A stretch of DNA of 64,000 nucleotides from an uncultured Caulobacter sp. (GTDB lineage Bacteria > Pseudomonadota > Alphaproteobacteria > Caulobacterales > Caulobacteraceae): positions 186,001 to 250,000 of the forward strand of contig CAJYMH010000006.1 in the NCBI GenBank assembly GCA_913776195.1. Direction: 5' to 3'. This document shows positions 1-7,830 of this stretch, one piece after another. Numbering within the stretch: the first letter of the stretch is position 1; every line of letters starts with the position of its first letter. The notes beneath the pieces were generated by a model. That model searched no databases. It was not told the DNA's origin and saw only the letters and a list, made by a program, of their open reading frames with translations. The position numbers and the translations under genes are program-made.

Positions 1-1040
1 ACACCCCGGCCAAGGCCTTCTACGGCGTGGACCAGGACGTGGATGCCTTCTCGCGCGCCATCCAGCGCTATGTGACCACCACCGGCCGCTGGGCCTCCCC
101 GAAGTACATCTTCGGTGAAAGCTACGGCACGCTGCGCGCCGGCGCCCTGGCCAATAAGCTGCAGGAAAGCGGCATGGCGCTGAACGGCGTCATCCTGCTG
201 TCCTCGATCATGAACTACGGCGTGCGTCAGCCGGGCTACGATCAGAACCACCTGACCCTGTTCCCGACCTATGCGGCGACGGCCTGGTATCATAACCGCG
301 TCCAGAACCGTCCGGCCGACCTGGCGACCTTCGTCCAGCAAGCCCGCGAATTCACCAGCGGCCGCTACGCCGCCGCCCTGGCCAAGGGCGACACCATCTC
401 CGCCGAGGAGAAGGTCGCCGTCGCCAACGAGATGTCGAAGTTCATCGGCATTTCTCCGCAGTTCATCCTGAACAGCAACCTGCGCGTGGACCTCGGCCGC
501 TTCCGCAAGGAGCTGCTGCGTGACCAGCGCCTGACGGTCGGCCGTCTCGACAGCCGTTATCGCGGCGTGGACGTGGACGCCGGCGGCGCCGCTCCCGAGG
601 GCGACATCGCCAACGACGCCATCACCGGCGCCTACGGCGGCATGGTGCGCGACTACGTCAACAACACGATCGGCTACAAGACCGACCTCGACTACCGCCT
701 GTCGGCCCGTGACGCGGGCGGCTTCGACTGGGACTGGAAGCACCGCGCTCCGGGTCAGGGCTTCGGCGCCCAGACCACCCCGAACACCGCCGTCGACCTG
801 TCTCTGGCCATGCGCAGCAACCCGCACCTCAAGGTGTTGGCGCTGAACGGCTACTACGACATGGCCACGCCGTTCTACGGCCTGGAGTACGACGTCTCGC
901 ACATGATGCTCGAACCGGCTCAGCGTAAGAACGTCGAGCTGACCTACTACCCGTCGGGTCACATGATCTATCTGAACCCGGAAGCCATGAAGACCATGCA
1001 CGAGGACGTCGTGCGCTGGTACCGCCAGTCGGCCCGCTAA
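1..1040 (+). CDS. Serine carboxypeptidase-like S10 family peptidase (5'-truncated by window)
   Basis: The frame is open from base 3, so the GTG at 27 given by the ORF track is internal and the true start lies left of the window. The S10 nucleophile motif is visible as FGESYG about 30 residues into the visible part. The charge-relay Asp fits LNGYYDMATPF and the His fits YPSGHMIYL near the C-terminus, in the order expected of the alpha/beta-hydrolase fold of S10 carboxypeptidases. Bacterial members are usually secreted and remove C-terminal residues from peptides. Any signal peptide would be outside the window. The gene ends at a strong intrinsic terminator. Family assignment is secure; substrate is unknown. 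Confidence 0.88.
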   Translation, partial: TPAKAFYGVDQDVDAFSRAIQRYVTTTGRWASPKYIFGESYGTLRAGALANKLQESGMALNGVILLSSIMNYGVRQPGYDQNHLTLFPTYAATAWYHNRVQNRPADLATFVQQAREFTSGRYAAALAKGDTISAEEKVAVANEMSKFIGISPQFILNSNLRVDLGRFRKELLRDQRLTVGRLDSRYRGVDVDAGGAAPEGDIANDAITGAYGGMVRDYVNNTIGYKTDLDYRLSARDAGGFDWDWKHRAPGQGFGAQTTPNTAVDLSLAMRSNPHLKVLALNGYYDMATPFYGLEYDVSHMMLEPAQRKNVELTYYPSGHMIYLNPEAMKTMHEDVVRWYRQSAR

Positions 1041-1064
1041 GAGCTCAGGACCGACTGAACTTAA

Positions 1065-1097
1065 CGCCCGGCTGGCCCTCTCCAGCCGGGCGTTTTT
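1065..1097 (+). terminator. Intrinsic terminator after the S10 peptidase gene
   Basis: A perfect 11-bp stem, CGCCCGGCTGG pairing with CCAGCCGGGCG, encloses a 6-nt loop and is followed by TTTTT. The T run touches the stop codon of the convergent GumN-like gene. Confidence 0.9.
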
Positions 1098-2026
1098 CAT
1101 TGATCGGGGGTGCTGACCGCGAACCCCTGCTGGCGCAGCCGGTCCAGCACGCCGTTCTGGCTGAGCAGGGAGCGCAGACCCATCAACGCCACGCTGTGCC
1201 CAGGCGTCTTCAACGCCCAGGCGATGGCCGCCGCCTGATCGGCGTTGGCCTTGTTCAGCTGGTCCGCCATGCCGGGCAAGCCGTTGATGCACAGGTCATA
1301 ACCCCGGCGGCCGTCCACAGCGGCGCGCACATTCCCCTGCGCCCAGGCTCGCGCCGTGGCCTCGAAAGCGGATGGGCCCGCCTCCACCTCGTCCAGCGCC
1401 ACTTCCAGGCATGTCTGGCCGATACTGTCAGGGGCGGCCATCACCGCGCGCCCCAGAACCACCGCTTCATAAGTCGCCGCCCTTGCGCTCTTCAACTTCG
1501 CCTTCTTCGCCGCCTTGATCACGGCGGCATGCGGCTGCGAGGGGTCAATACGCGTGACCTTGCGGTTGTCGGACAGCAGCATCAGCGCCCCGGCCACCGG
1601 CTTCCATTCCAGATACCGATCGCTCTTCCTGTCCAGCCGCGCCGACGCCGCGTCCACGCGCGTCTGCAAGGCGGATGGGAGGGGAGCCACGTCGCGGCGC
1701 GCCTGTTTGCGCAGGGCCAGCAGCCCGCCGATATCACCCAGCCCGGCCGTCGCGGCCGCCGGCAGGATCAGCTGGTTCGCCCCTTCCAGCCGGCGCTTCA
1801 GGATTGTCTGGTCCCAGGTCAGCCCCTTGGGAAGAGCGTTGGGCGCACCCAGCACATAGACCGTGCTGTCGCCATCCGTGACTTTCCACCAGGCCGGCCC
1901 AGGCAGACGCGCCTCGACGATCAGTTCGTCCAGCAGCACGGCTTCGGGATCGATAAGCTCATCCGCCCGGCTCAGGGTCGGAGCGAGGCACAGGGCCATG
2001 ACGAGGCCCGCAATCAATCGACGCAC
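1097..2026 (-). CDS. TraB/GumN family protein lacking the usual GxxH motifs
   Basis: 309 residues with an N-terminal signal peptide ([21 protein letters not shown]). The segment [29 protein letters not shown] aligns by eye with the opening of GumN/TraB proteins, which normally reads like PALWKV.DGDTTIYLFGTIHLLP. The C-terminal [13 protein letters not shown] matches the family ending. In TraB/GumN proteins two GxxH motifs are thought to form a metal-dependent active site. Here the first reads GAPN, and the position of the second reads as GLRS, so catalysis may be lost or altered. It is transcribed toward the S10 gene and away from mutL. Function is unknown. Confidence 0.72.
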   Translation of the reverse strand: MRRLIAGLVMALCLAPTLSRADELIDPEAVLLDELIVEARLPGPAWWKVTDGDSTVYVLGAPNALPKGLTWDQTILKRRLEGANQLILPAAATAGLGDIGGLLALRKQARRDVAPLPSALQTRVDAASARLDRKSDRYLEWKPVAGALMLLSDNRKVTRIDPSQPHAAVIKAAKKAKLKSARAATYEAVVLGRAVMAAPDSIGQTCLEVALDEVEAGPSAFEATARAWAQGNVRAAVDGRRGYDLCINGLPGMADQLNKANADQAAAIAWALKTPGHSVALMGLRSLLSQNGVLDRLRQQGFAVSTPDQ

Positions 2027-2094
2027 AGGTTGGTCTCCACGGAGCCCCCGCCCCGGAATCGACCTATATTGATCAGCTTGGAACGAGCTTGACC

Positions 2095-3963
2095 ATGCCC
2101 ATCCGCCGCCTCCCGCCCGAGACCGTCAACCGCATCGCCGCCGGCGAGGTGGTCGAACGCCCGGCCAGCGCCATCAAGGAGCTGGTGGAGAACGCCCTCG
2201 ACGCCGGCTCCACCCGCGTGGAGATCGAGGCGCATGGCGGCGGCCTGACCCGCATCCTGGTGGCCGACGACGGCTGCGGCCTGTCGCCGGACGAGCTGCT
2301 GCTGGCGGTTGAGCGTCACGCCACCTCCAAGCTGGCGCCGCAGGATGACGGCACCTGGGACCTGTTGCGCATCGCCACCCTGGGCTTCCGGGGCGAGGCC
2401 CTGCCCTCCATAGGCTCCGTCGCGCGCCTGTCGATCACCTCCCGCGCCAAGGGCGCGTCAGACGCCCACAGCCTGCTGGTCGAGGGCGGCGCCATGGGCG
2501 CGCCCGCGCCGGCCCCCTTCCCCGGCCCGCACGGCGCCCGTGTGGAGGTCCGCGACCTGTTCTACGCCACCCCCGCCCGCCTGAAATTCATGAAGTCCGA
2601 GCGGGCGGAGGCCATGGCCATCGCCGAGGAGATCAAGCGCCAGGCCATGGCGCACGAGGCGGTGGGCTTCACCCTCGATCTCGATGGCAAGCGCGTCCTG
2701 CGCCTGAGCGCGGAGCATCCTGGCCCGGACGGCCGCCTGGCCCGCCTAGCCGCCGTGCTGGGCCGCGACTTCCAGGACAACGCCATTCTGATCGACCAGG
2801 AACGCGAGGGCGTGCGCCTGACGGGCTTCGCCGGCCTGCCCACCTATTCGCGCGGAAACGCCGCCCACCAGTACCTGTTCGTCAACGGCCGCCCGGTCCG
2901 CGACCGGCTGCTGCAAGGCGCCCTGCGCGCGGCCTATGCCGACTATCTGGCCCGCGACCGCCACCCGACGGCCGCCCTTTATCTGGAGCTCGACCCGACC
3001 CAGGTGGACGTCAACGTTCACCCCGCCAAGGCGGAGGTCCGCTTCCGTGATCCAGCCCTGGTGCGCGGCCTGCTGATCGGCGCCCTGCGTCACAGCCTCG
3101 CCGCCGCCGGCCATCGCGCCTCGACCACCGTGGCGGCCTCCGCCCTCAGCGGCTTCCGCCCGCAGAGCAGCCCCCCATCCTACGCGCCCTCCCCCGCCGG
3201 CTTCTCGGCCTGGGGGGCGGGCGGCTGGACGCCGTCGCCGCAGCCCTCGCCCCAGATCCTGCCCGGCCTGACCCAGGTCTCGGCCCGCGTGGAGACCAGC
3301 TTCGGCGAGGTGCTGGAGCAGGCCGTCGCCTACGCCGATCAGCCGACCTCGGCCTCGCACCCAGGCCATGTGGACCTGATCGATCATCCGCTCGGCGCCG
3401 CCCGGGCCCAGCTGCACGAGACCTATGTGGTCGCCCAGACCCGCGACGGCATCGTCATCGTCGATCAGCACGCCGCCCATGAGCGCCTGGTCTATGAGCG
3501 CATGAAGGTCGAGATGGCCGGCGGCGGCGTCGCCCGCCAAGCCCTGCTGCTGCCCGAGGTGGTGGAGCTCGATCCCGCCGAGGCCGAACGCGTAGTCGCC
3601 AAGGCCGACGAGCTGGCCGAAATGGGCCTGATCGTCGAAGGCTTTGGACCCGGCGCCGTGCTGGTGCGCGAGACCCCGGCCTTGCTGGGCGAGACCGACG
3701 CCGGCGCCCTGATCCGCGACATCGCCGACGACCTGTCCGAGAACGGCCAGGCCCTGGCCCTCAAGGAGCGCATGGCCGAGGTCTGCGGCACCATGGCCTG
3801 CCACGGCTCCATCCGCGCCGGCCGCCGCCTCACCGGCGAGGAGATGAACGCCCTCCTGCGCCAGATGGAGGCCACCCCCCACTCCGGCCAATGCAACCAC
3901 GGCCGCCCGACCTATGTGGAGCTGAAGCTCGCGGACATCGAGCGACTGTTCGGGAGAAGGTAG
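2095..3963 (+). CDS. mutL: DNA mismatch repair protein MutL (endonuclease-type)
   Basis: MutL couples mismatch recognition by MutS to strand incision. The N-terminal GHKL ATPase motifs are visible: [11 protein letters not shown] near residue 35, DDGCGL near 60 and LGFRGEAL near 95. A proline-rich linker occupies roughly 345-400. The C-terminal domain carries [12 protein letters not shown] near residue 457, an exact DQHA(x)2E(x)4E metal-binding endonuclease motif. It is followed by ACHGSIRAG and QCNHGRP, corresponding to the conserved ACR and CPHGRP zinc-site motifs. This is the MutH-independent type expected in alphaproteobacteria. I chose ATG 2095, giving 622 residues that start [19 protein letters not shown]; the TTG at 2089 in the track adds two residues without family support. 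Confidence 0.97.
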   Translation: MPIRRLPPETVNRIAAGEVVERPASAIKELVENALDAGSTRVEIEAHGGGLTRILVADDGCGLSPDELLLAVERHATSKLAPQDDGTWDLLRIATLGFRGEALPSIGSVARLSITSRAKGASDAHSLLVEGGAMGAPAPAPFPGPHGARVEVRDLFYATPARLKFMKSERAEAMAIAEEIKRQAMAHEAVGFTLDLDGKRVLRLSAEHPGPDGRLARLAAVLGRDFQDNAILIDQEREGVRLTGFAGLPTYSRGNAAHQYLFVNGRPVRDRLLQGALRAAYADYLARDRHPTAALYLELDPTQVDVNVHPAKAEVRFRDPALVRGLLIGALRHSLAAAGHRASTTVAASALSGFRPQSSPPSYAPSPAGFSAWGAGGWTPSPQPSPQILPGLTQVSARVETSFGEVLEQAVAYADQPTSASHPGHVDLIDHPLGAARAQLHETYVVAQTRDGIVIVDQHAAHERLVYERMKVEMAGGGVARQALLLPEVVELDPAEAERVVAKADELAEMGLIVEGFGPGAVLVRETPALLGETDAGALIRDIADDLSENGQALALKERMAEVCGTMACHGSIRAGRRLTGEEMNALLRQMEATPHSGQCNHGRPTYVELKLADIERLFGRR

Positions 3964-3974
3964 CGCGATCTAAA

Positions 3975-4082
3975 ATCCTCCCCCTTTGGGGGAGGGGGCC
4001 CAGGGGGCCGGAGGGGGTTCTGCTGAGTCAGCAAAGTCCCCCTCCACCGCTTCGCGGTCCCCCTCCCCCGGCGGGGGAGGAT
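3975..4082. repeat. Extragenic palindromic element, copy 1 (TGCTGAGTCAGCA core)
   Basis: About 108 bp fill the gap between the convergent mutL and MerR genes. Both ends read ATCCTCCCC / GGGGAGGAT, internal C-rich and G-rich arms can pair, and the centre is GGAGGGGGTTCTGCTGAGTCAGCAA. That 25-nt core is repeated exactly in the element at 59586-59689. It probably forms a large stem-loop and could act as a two-way transcription end, but no T run marks it as a classical terminator. Confidence 0.8.
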
Positions 4083-4092
4083 CTTGGCGCCC

Positions 4093-4860
4093 TTACAACC
4101 GCTCCTCCGCATACGCCTCCATCGCCGCGCCCATGTACTCCGTCAGCCCCGGCGCCAGCGCCTCATAGCGCGCCGTGAAGTCCGGGTGCTCGGCGTACAT
4201 CCGGCCCAGGCCGATAAAGGCTTCGCGGGTCGGCGGCTTGGGCCAGGTGCGGGTGATCATGGCGTGGTGGCGGGCCATCAGGGCCGTCACCGCCGCGCTG
4301 TCCACGGACAGGCCGTCGCGCAAGGCCTGGGCCATGGCCGCCTCGATCTCTTCCACCTCGGCCTTGAGGCTGGCGTAGTCGGCCTTGCCCCAGCCGCTCA
4401 TCTTCACCCGCGCGCCGTCGATAACCGCGGCGGCGCCCTCGTAGCGATCGGCGACCCAGGCCTCGTACTCGGCCTGCTTTTCGGGCGCGAAGCCCATGTA
4501 GAGGTTCTTGTCGTCCATATCCGTCTCTCCTTCGATGGAGGCGATGGTCTCGTCCAAGGTGCGCAGGAGGCGGCCGTACCGCTCGGCCTTGGCGGCCAGG
4601 ACCGGGCGCTGGGCTTTCAAGGTCGCCGCGCGATCGAACTCCGCAGCGTCCAGCAGGCGGCCGATAGCCGCCAGCGGCATCTCAAGCTCCCGGTGCAACA
4701 GGATCTGCTGCAGGCGCAACAGCTATTCTCGCCCGTACCAGCGGTAACCGTTCTCTCCCACGCGCGCCGGCTTGAGCAGGCCGATCTCGTCATAGTGGTG
4801 CAGCGTGCGGACAGAGACGCCCGACATCCTCGCCACCTGCTTGACCGTGTGCTCGCTCAT
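4093..4860 (-). pseudogene. MerR-family TipAL/SkgA-like regulator interrupted by an in-frame TAG
   Basis: From ATG 4860 the minus strand encodes a clear MerR DNA-binding domain, MSEHTVKQVARMSGVSVRTLHHYDEIGLLKPARVGENGYRWYGRE. It then meets TAG at 4723-4725 and continues in the same frame with LLRLQQILLHRELEMPL and a full TipAS effector domain to 4093 (255 codons). The expected residue at the stop is Glu, one base from TAG (GAG to TAG). The track's 208-aa ORF starts at a TTG just after the stop. TipAL proteins bind thiopeptides or act as stress regulators; the closest relative I recall is Caulobacter SkgA. Either the gene is inactivated, the C-terminal TipAS piece is made separately by reinitiation, or the base is a sequencing error. 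Confidence 0.85.
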
Positions 4861-4895
4861 GACCTTCTCGCCGTGTTGACGGACAAGGTGATCAG

Positions 4896-4918
4896 CCCTC
4901 ACGTCGCGTGAGGGTCAA
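4896..4918 (-). promoter_or_regulatory. MerR-type operator and -35 box upstream of the TipAL-like gene
   Basis: Read on the minus strand, TTGACC is followed at once by the palindrome CCCTCACGCGACGTGAGGG (7-bp arms, 5-bp centre). A dyad placed directly behind a -35 box is the usual arrangement of MerR-family autoregulated promoters, where a long spacer is remodelled by the regulator. The start codon is about 36 bp downstream. The operator is intact although the gene is interrupted. The rest of the gap up to 5140 shows no convincing gene; a 9-codon ORF at 5012 is not supported. Confidence 0.65.
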
Positions 4919-5140
4919 GCATCGCCGCAACTCGAGCGCTCCGCCGAGGCCGTGGTGGTGATCTGGGACGACTGATCTGCTAGGCTGAGGTCTCCTGATC
5001 GAGGATGCCTTATGTCTTCCGCCCAAGAGGCCCGAGCTTAGGGACTGTCCGCCGAAAGGCCTGACGGTCCCGCGAGCCCCCTGACCGCCCGTCGCTGATC
5101 TCAGCGGCGAGATCCGTCATGCCTCTTCGGAAGATCTCAA

Positions 5141-5416
5141 TTGAACATCTCCAAGCCGCAGCAAAGAACGCTGCACGCGCTCGCCCAAGGCGGACGCATC
5201 CAACTCGCGCGCGACGACCGTGGCGCCGTCATCGACGCCGAATGCCTCAGCCATGAAGGCTGGCGTCTCGGCGACTGCGACCTCGCCGTCTTCAACACCC
5301 TGAAGAAACGGGGCCTGATCGCCAGCCACGGCGGCCAGCCCTACCGCATCACGCGGGAAGGCCTGCGCCGGCTGCGATCGCAACTCGACAACCGGGTCTC
5401 GGCCAAGCGCTGGTGA
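5141..5416 (+). CDS. yjhX: YjhX-family (UPF0386) toxin-like protein, apparently orphan
   Basis: 91 residues matching the UPF0386/YjhX family along the whole length: [20 protein letters not shown] at the start, [10 protein letters not shown] in the middle and [22 protein letters not shown] at the end. E. coli YjhX is described as a toxin paired with the GNAT protein YjhQ. No acetyltransferase or other antitoxin-like gene is adjacent here, so the pairing is missing or distant. The start is TTG, with GGAAG seven to eight bases upstream and the family's usual N-terminus at that point. Identity is clear; toxin function is inferred only from the family. Confidence 0.85.
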   Translation: MNISKPQQRTLHALAQGGRIQLARDDRGAVIDAECLSHEGWRLGDCDLAVFNTLKKRGLIASHGGQPYRITREGLRRLRSQLDNRVSAKRW

Positions 5417-5487
5417 TCTTAAACCGCCCGCCGATGCAACCCGTCGGCGGGCGGCGCGATCTATGCTGACCCCGTCAGGAGCATTCC

Positions 5488-5910
5488 ATGCAGCAACAGG
5501 TCGCGGTCATAACCCTGGGCGTCGCCGATCTCGCCCGCTCTCGCCGGTTCTACGGCGAGGGGTTCGGCTGGTCGCCAGCCTTCGAGAACGAGGAGATCAT
5601 CTTCTACCAGATGAACGGCTTTGTACTTGGGACCTGGCTGAAAGCTCCGCTGGAGCTGGACATGCAGCGCCGCTGCAACTCCGCGTCCGCCCCGATCGCC
5701 CTGGCGCACAATGTCGTCTCGGAGGCTGAGGTCCAGCCCCTGCTCGACCAACTCGTCGCCCATGGCGGATTGCAGCTTCGCCTCGGCGACGCCCCGCCCC
5801 ATGGCGGCTTTCGAGGTTATGTCCAGGATCCGGACGGCCACGCCTGGGAGATCGCCTGGAACCCTGCCTGGCCGATCAGCCCTGAAGGCTATGTGAAGTT
5901 CGCGCTCTGA
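5488..5910 (+). CDS. VOC (glyoxalase/bleomycin-resistance fold) family protein
   Basis: 140 residues with the paired beta-alpha-beta-beta-beta units of the vicinal-oxygen-chelate fold. The first half begins QVAVITLGVADLARSRRFYGEGFGW, a standard VOC opening. The second ends GYVQDPDGHAWEIAWNP, the family's usual DPDG...WE segment, whose Glu often binds the metal. Typical roles are glyoxalase, dioxygenase or antibiotic-binding chemistry, and nothing in the sequence decides between them. ATG 5488 has AGGAG nine bases upstream. It stands alone, convergent with the following SDR gene. Confidence 0.85.
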   Translation: MQQQVAVITLGVADLARSRRFYGEGFGWSPAFENEEIIFYQMNGFVLGTWLKAPLELDMQRRCNSASAPIALAHNVVSEAEVQPLLDQLVAHGGLQLRLGDAPPHGGFRGYVQDPDGHAWEIAWNPAWPISPEGYVKFAL

Positions 5911-5919
5911 GGCGGCGGC

Positions 5920-6642
5920 CTAGAAGGGGATCGGCGCTCCGTCCCAGGCGATCAGCCGGCCGCTGCTCTGGCTATCGGCCCGATCGATCACCTCGAGCAG
6001 ACGCGCGGCGCTGTGTGCGGGGGTGAACAGCTTCTCCGCCGCCACGCCCGCTTGGAACGGTCGGCTCAAGCCCGTATCCACTGTTCCGGGATGCAGGGTC
6101 AGCAGCACGGCTTCGGGCCGCAGGCGGGCGGTCTCGACCGCCATCGTCCGGATCAACTGGTTCAAAGCCGCCTTCGACGCACGATAGGCGTGCCATCCTC
6201 CAAGCCTGTTGTCCTCGATGCTGCCTACCCGCGCCGACAGGGCGGCGAACACGCTCTTTCCAGCCTTGGGCAGAAGCGGCAGGAAGTGCTTGGCCGCCAG
6301 GGCCGGACCGATCGCATTGATCTGGAACGCCTTGGTCAGCATCAGCGGATCGAGGGCGCGCAACGTCTTCTCCGGCGTCAAACCCTCGCCCTGCAGAAGG
6401 CCGCTGGCGATGAAGACCAGCCTTATAGGGGTCTCGCCGTCGACGAGGCGGGCGGCGGCCGCAGCGATGCTGGCCTCGTCCTCGAGATCGATTCGGTCCT
6501 CGACCCGGGCCGCAGAGCGCGACAGGCGCATGACGTCCAGTCCGCAGGCCTCGATCAACTCGGCCACGGCCGCGCCGATCCCGCCCGACGCCCCGACCAC
6601 CACCGCCCGCGCCGGGCGTGGCAGGCTGGCCAGCCCCGTCAT
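5920..6642 (-). CDS. Short-chain dehydrogenase/reductase (SDR) family oxidoreductase
   Basis: 240 residues of Rossmann-fold SDR. The dinucleotide-binding motif is GASGGIG at 17-23, with an NAG-equivalent Asn in QINAIG near 109 and catalytic Tyr153 and Lys157 in YRASK. The catalytic Ser position is less certain (SVFAALSARVG). The gene is the last of an overlapping minus-strand run. Its ATG overlaps the TGA of rsmD in an ATGA, so the two are translationally coupled with the TMEM175-like gene upstream. Substrate is unknown; the size and motifs resemble NAD(P)-dependent cytosolic reductases of the CsgA/sepiapterin-reductase type. Confidence 0.85.
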   Translation of the reverse strand: MTGLASLPRPARAVVVGASGGIGAAVAELIEACGLDVMRLSRSAARVEDRIDLEDEASIAAAAARLVDGETPIRLVFIASGLLQGEGLTPEKTLRALDPLMLTKAFQINAIGPALAAKHFLPLLPKAGKSVFAALSARVGSIEDNRLGGWHAYRASKAALNQLIRTMAVETARLRPEAVLLTLHPGTVDTGLSRPFQAGVAAEKLFTPAHSAARLLEVIDRADSQSSGRLIAWDGAPIPF

Positions 6643-7205
6643 CAGATCGCTCGCAGGAAGAACACCTTGGCCGCGCCATACTTGCGCTCGTCCAAGACCT
6701 CGAAGCCTTCGACCGCGGGGGCGGCTTCGTCGTCGCCCTTTTCCAGCATGGCCACCGCTCCGGGCGCCAGCCAGCCGCCGGACAGCAGGCCGGCCAGAGC
6801 TTTCTCGCCCAGACCCTTGCGATAGGGCGGGTCCAGGAAGGCCAGTTCGAACGGCGCCCCGGCGCTGGCCGGGCGCTGGCCCAGGTCCGTGGCGTCGCGA
6901 CGATGCACGCGAGTGTTCCCGAAAAGGCCGAAGGCGTCGACGTTCTCACGGATCGCCCCACGCGCCGCCTCGTCGGTCTCCACGAACAGGCAGAAGGCCG
7001 CCCCGCGCGAAATCGCCTCGAAGCCCAGCGCCCCCGATCCGGCGAACACGTCGATCACCCGCAGGTCCCGCAGGCCCGGCGACCAGTCGGCATGCTCCAG
7101 GATATTGAACACCGCCTGCCGCGCACGGTCGGAAGTCGGCCGGGTGGCCGAGCCCTCCGGCGCGGCGATGGCCTTGCCGCGGAATGCGCCCGAAACGATC
7201 CGCAT
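6642..7205 (-). CDS. rsmD: 16S rRNA (guanine966-N2)-methyltransferase RsmD
   Basis: 187 residues starting MRIVSGAFRGKAIAAPEG, the usual RsmD N-terminus. The SAM-binding segment is DVFAGSGALGFEA near 52-64 and the amino-methyltransferase motif IV is DPPY at 125-128. RsmD methylates G966 of 16S rRNA on the small subunit. The track hides it inside a 536-aa frame (6642-8252). The true start is the ATG at 7205, which overlaps the stop of the TMEM175-like gene as ATGA. The downstream SDR gene overlaps its stop in the same way, so all three form one tightly coupled operon. Confidence 0.95.
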   Translation of the reverse strand: MRIVSGAFRGKAIAAPEGSATRPTSDRARQAVFNILEHADWSPGLRDLRVIDVFAGSGALGFEAISRGAAFCLFVETDEAARGAIRENVDAFGLFGNTRVHRRDATDLGQRPASAGAPFELAFLDPPYRKGLGEKALAGLLSGGWLAPGAVAMLEKGDDEAAPAVEGFEVLDERKYGAAKVFFLRAI

Positions 7206-7816
7206 CAGGCGGTCTTGGTTAGGCGGCGCTGGATGGCGTTCGACCCAACCAGCAGCAATGCGGCGACCACGAAGCCCCATGCCGCGCCGCCGGCCAAGCT
7301 GGACAGCAGCAGAGCGCAGATCAGCCCCGGCAGCACGCCGCTGGAGAACAGCACATACAGGCGGGCCGGCAGGCGAATGGCCGGATCGACCAGCTTGCCG
7401 ATGAAGGCCGCATAGGCCCAGCCCACGGCGTGGGCCACGCCGATGGCGGCCACCAGTCCGATATAGAGCAGGCTCGACGAGGCGCTCGGCTTCTCCCACA
7501 GCAGCACCGTGCCTAGCGGCAGCAGGCCAAGCAGGCCCAGCATCAGCAGGTTCAGCACATCCAGAACGCCGTCGGCTCGCAGCAACCGCCCGAACGAGCG
7601 ACGGTGGGCGATCCAGTACACCCCGATGACCGCGAAGCTGACCGCGTAGGCGGTGAGCTTGTGGCCCATCAGACCGAAGAACGCAGCGACGCCCCCGCGC
7701 CACGCCTCCGGCGGATGGATCTCGATCGCCAGCAAGGTGATGGCGATGGCGAAGACCGCGTCCGAAAACAGGATCAGCCGGTGAAGATGTCTCTCGTCTC
7801 TCGCTTCGCTGCTCAT
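7205..7816 (-). CDS. TMEM175-like (DUF1211) integral membrane protein
   Basis: 203 residues with about six hydrophobic segments. Near the N-terminus R13LILFSDAVFAIAITLLAIEI reproduces the RxxxFSD signature that lines the pore of the TMEM175/DUF1211 potassium channel family. Bacterial members carry one such repeat and assemble as tetramers, conducting K+ with weak selectivity. The C-terminal half has further transmembrane helices and a basic tail (QRRLTKTA). It is coupled to rsmD through an ATGA overlap, a pairing that probably reflects shared transcription rather than shared function. Confidence 0.8.
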   Translation of the reverse strand: MSSEARDERHLHRLILFSDAVFAIAITLLAIEIHPPEAWRGGVAAFFGLMGHKLTAYAVSFAVIGVYWIAHRRSFGRLLRADGVLDVLNLLMLGLLGLLPLGTVLLWEKPSASSSLLYIGLVAAIGVAHAVGWAYAAFIGKLVDPAIRLPARLYVLFSSGVLPGLICALLLSSLAGGAAWGFVVAALLLVGSNAIQRRLTKTA

Positions 7817-7830
7817 AACACCCCCTCAGG

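Noticed and set aside
2746-3900. 384-aa minus-strand ORF opposite mutL
   Set aside because: A shadow of mutL; repetitive Gly/Leu/Ala composition without motifs.
4034-4046. TGCTGAGTCAGCA as a eukaryotic Maf recognition element look-alike
   Set aside because: A chance match; in this setting it is the dyad centre of a bacterial extragenic repeat.
5012-5041. Nine-codon ORF MSSAQEARA upstream of yjhX
   Set aside because: Too short to support, without a good ribosome site or leader-peptide features.
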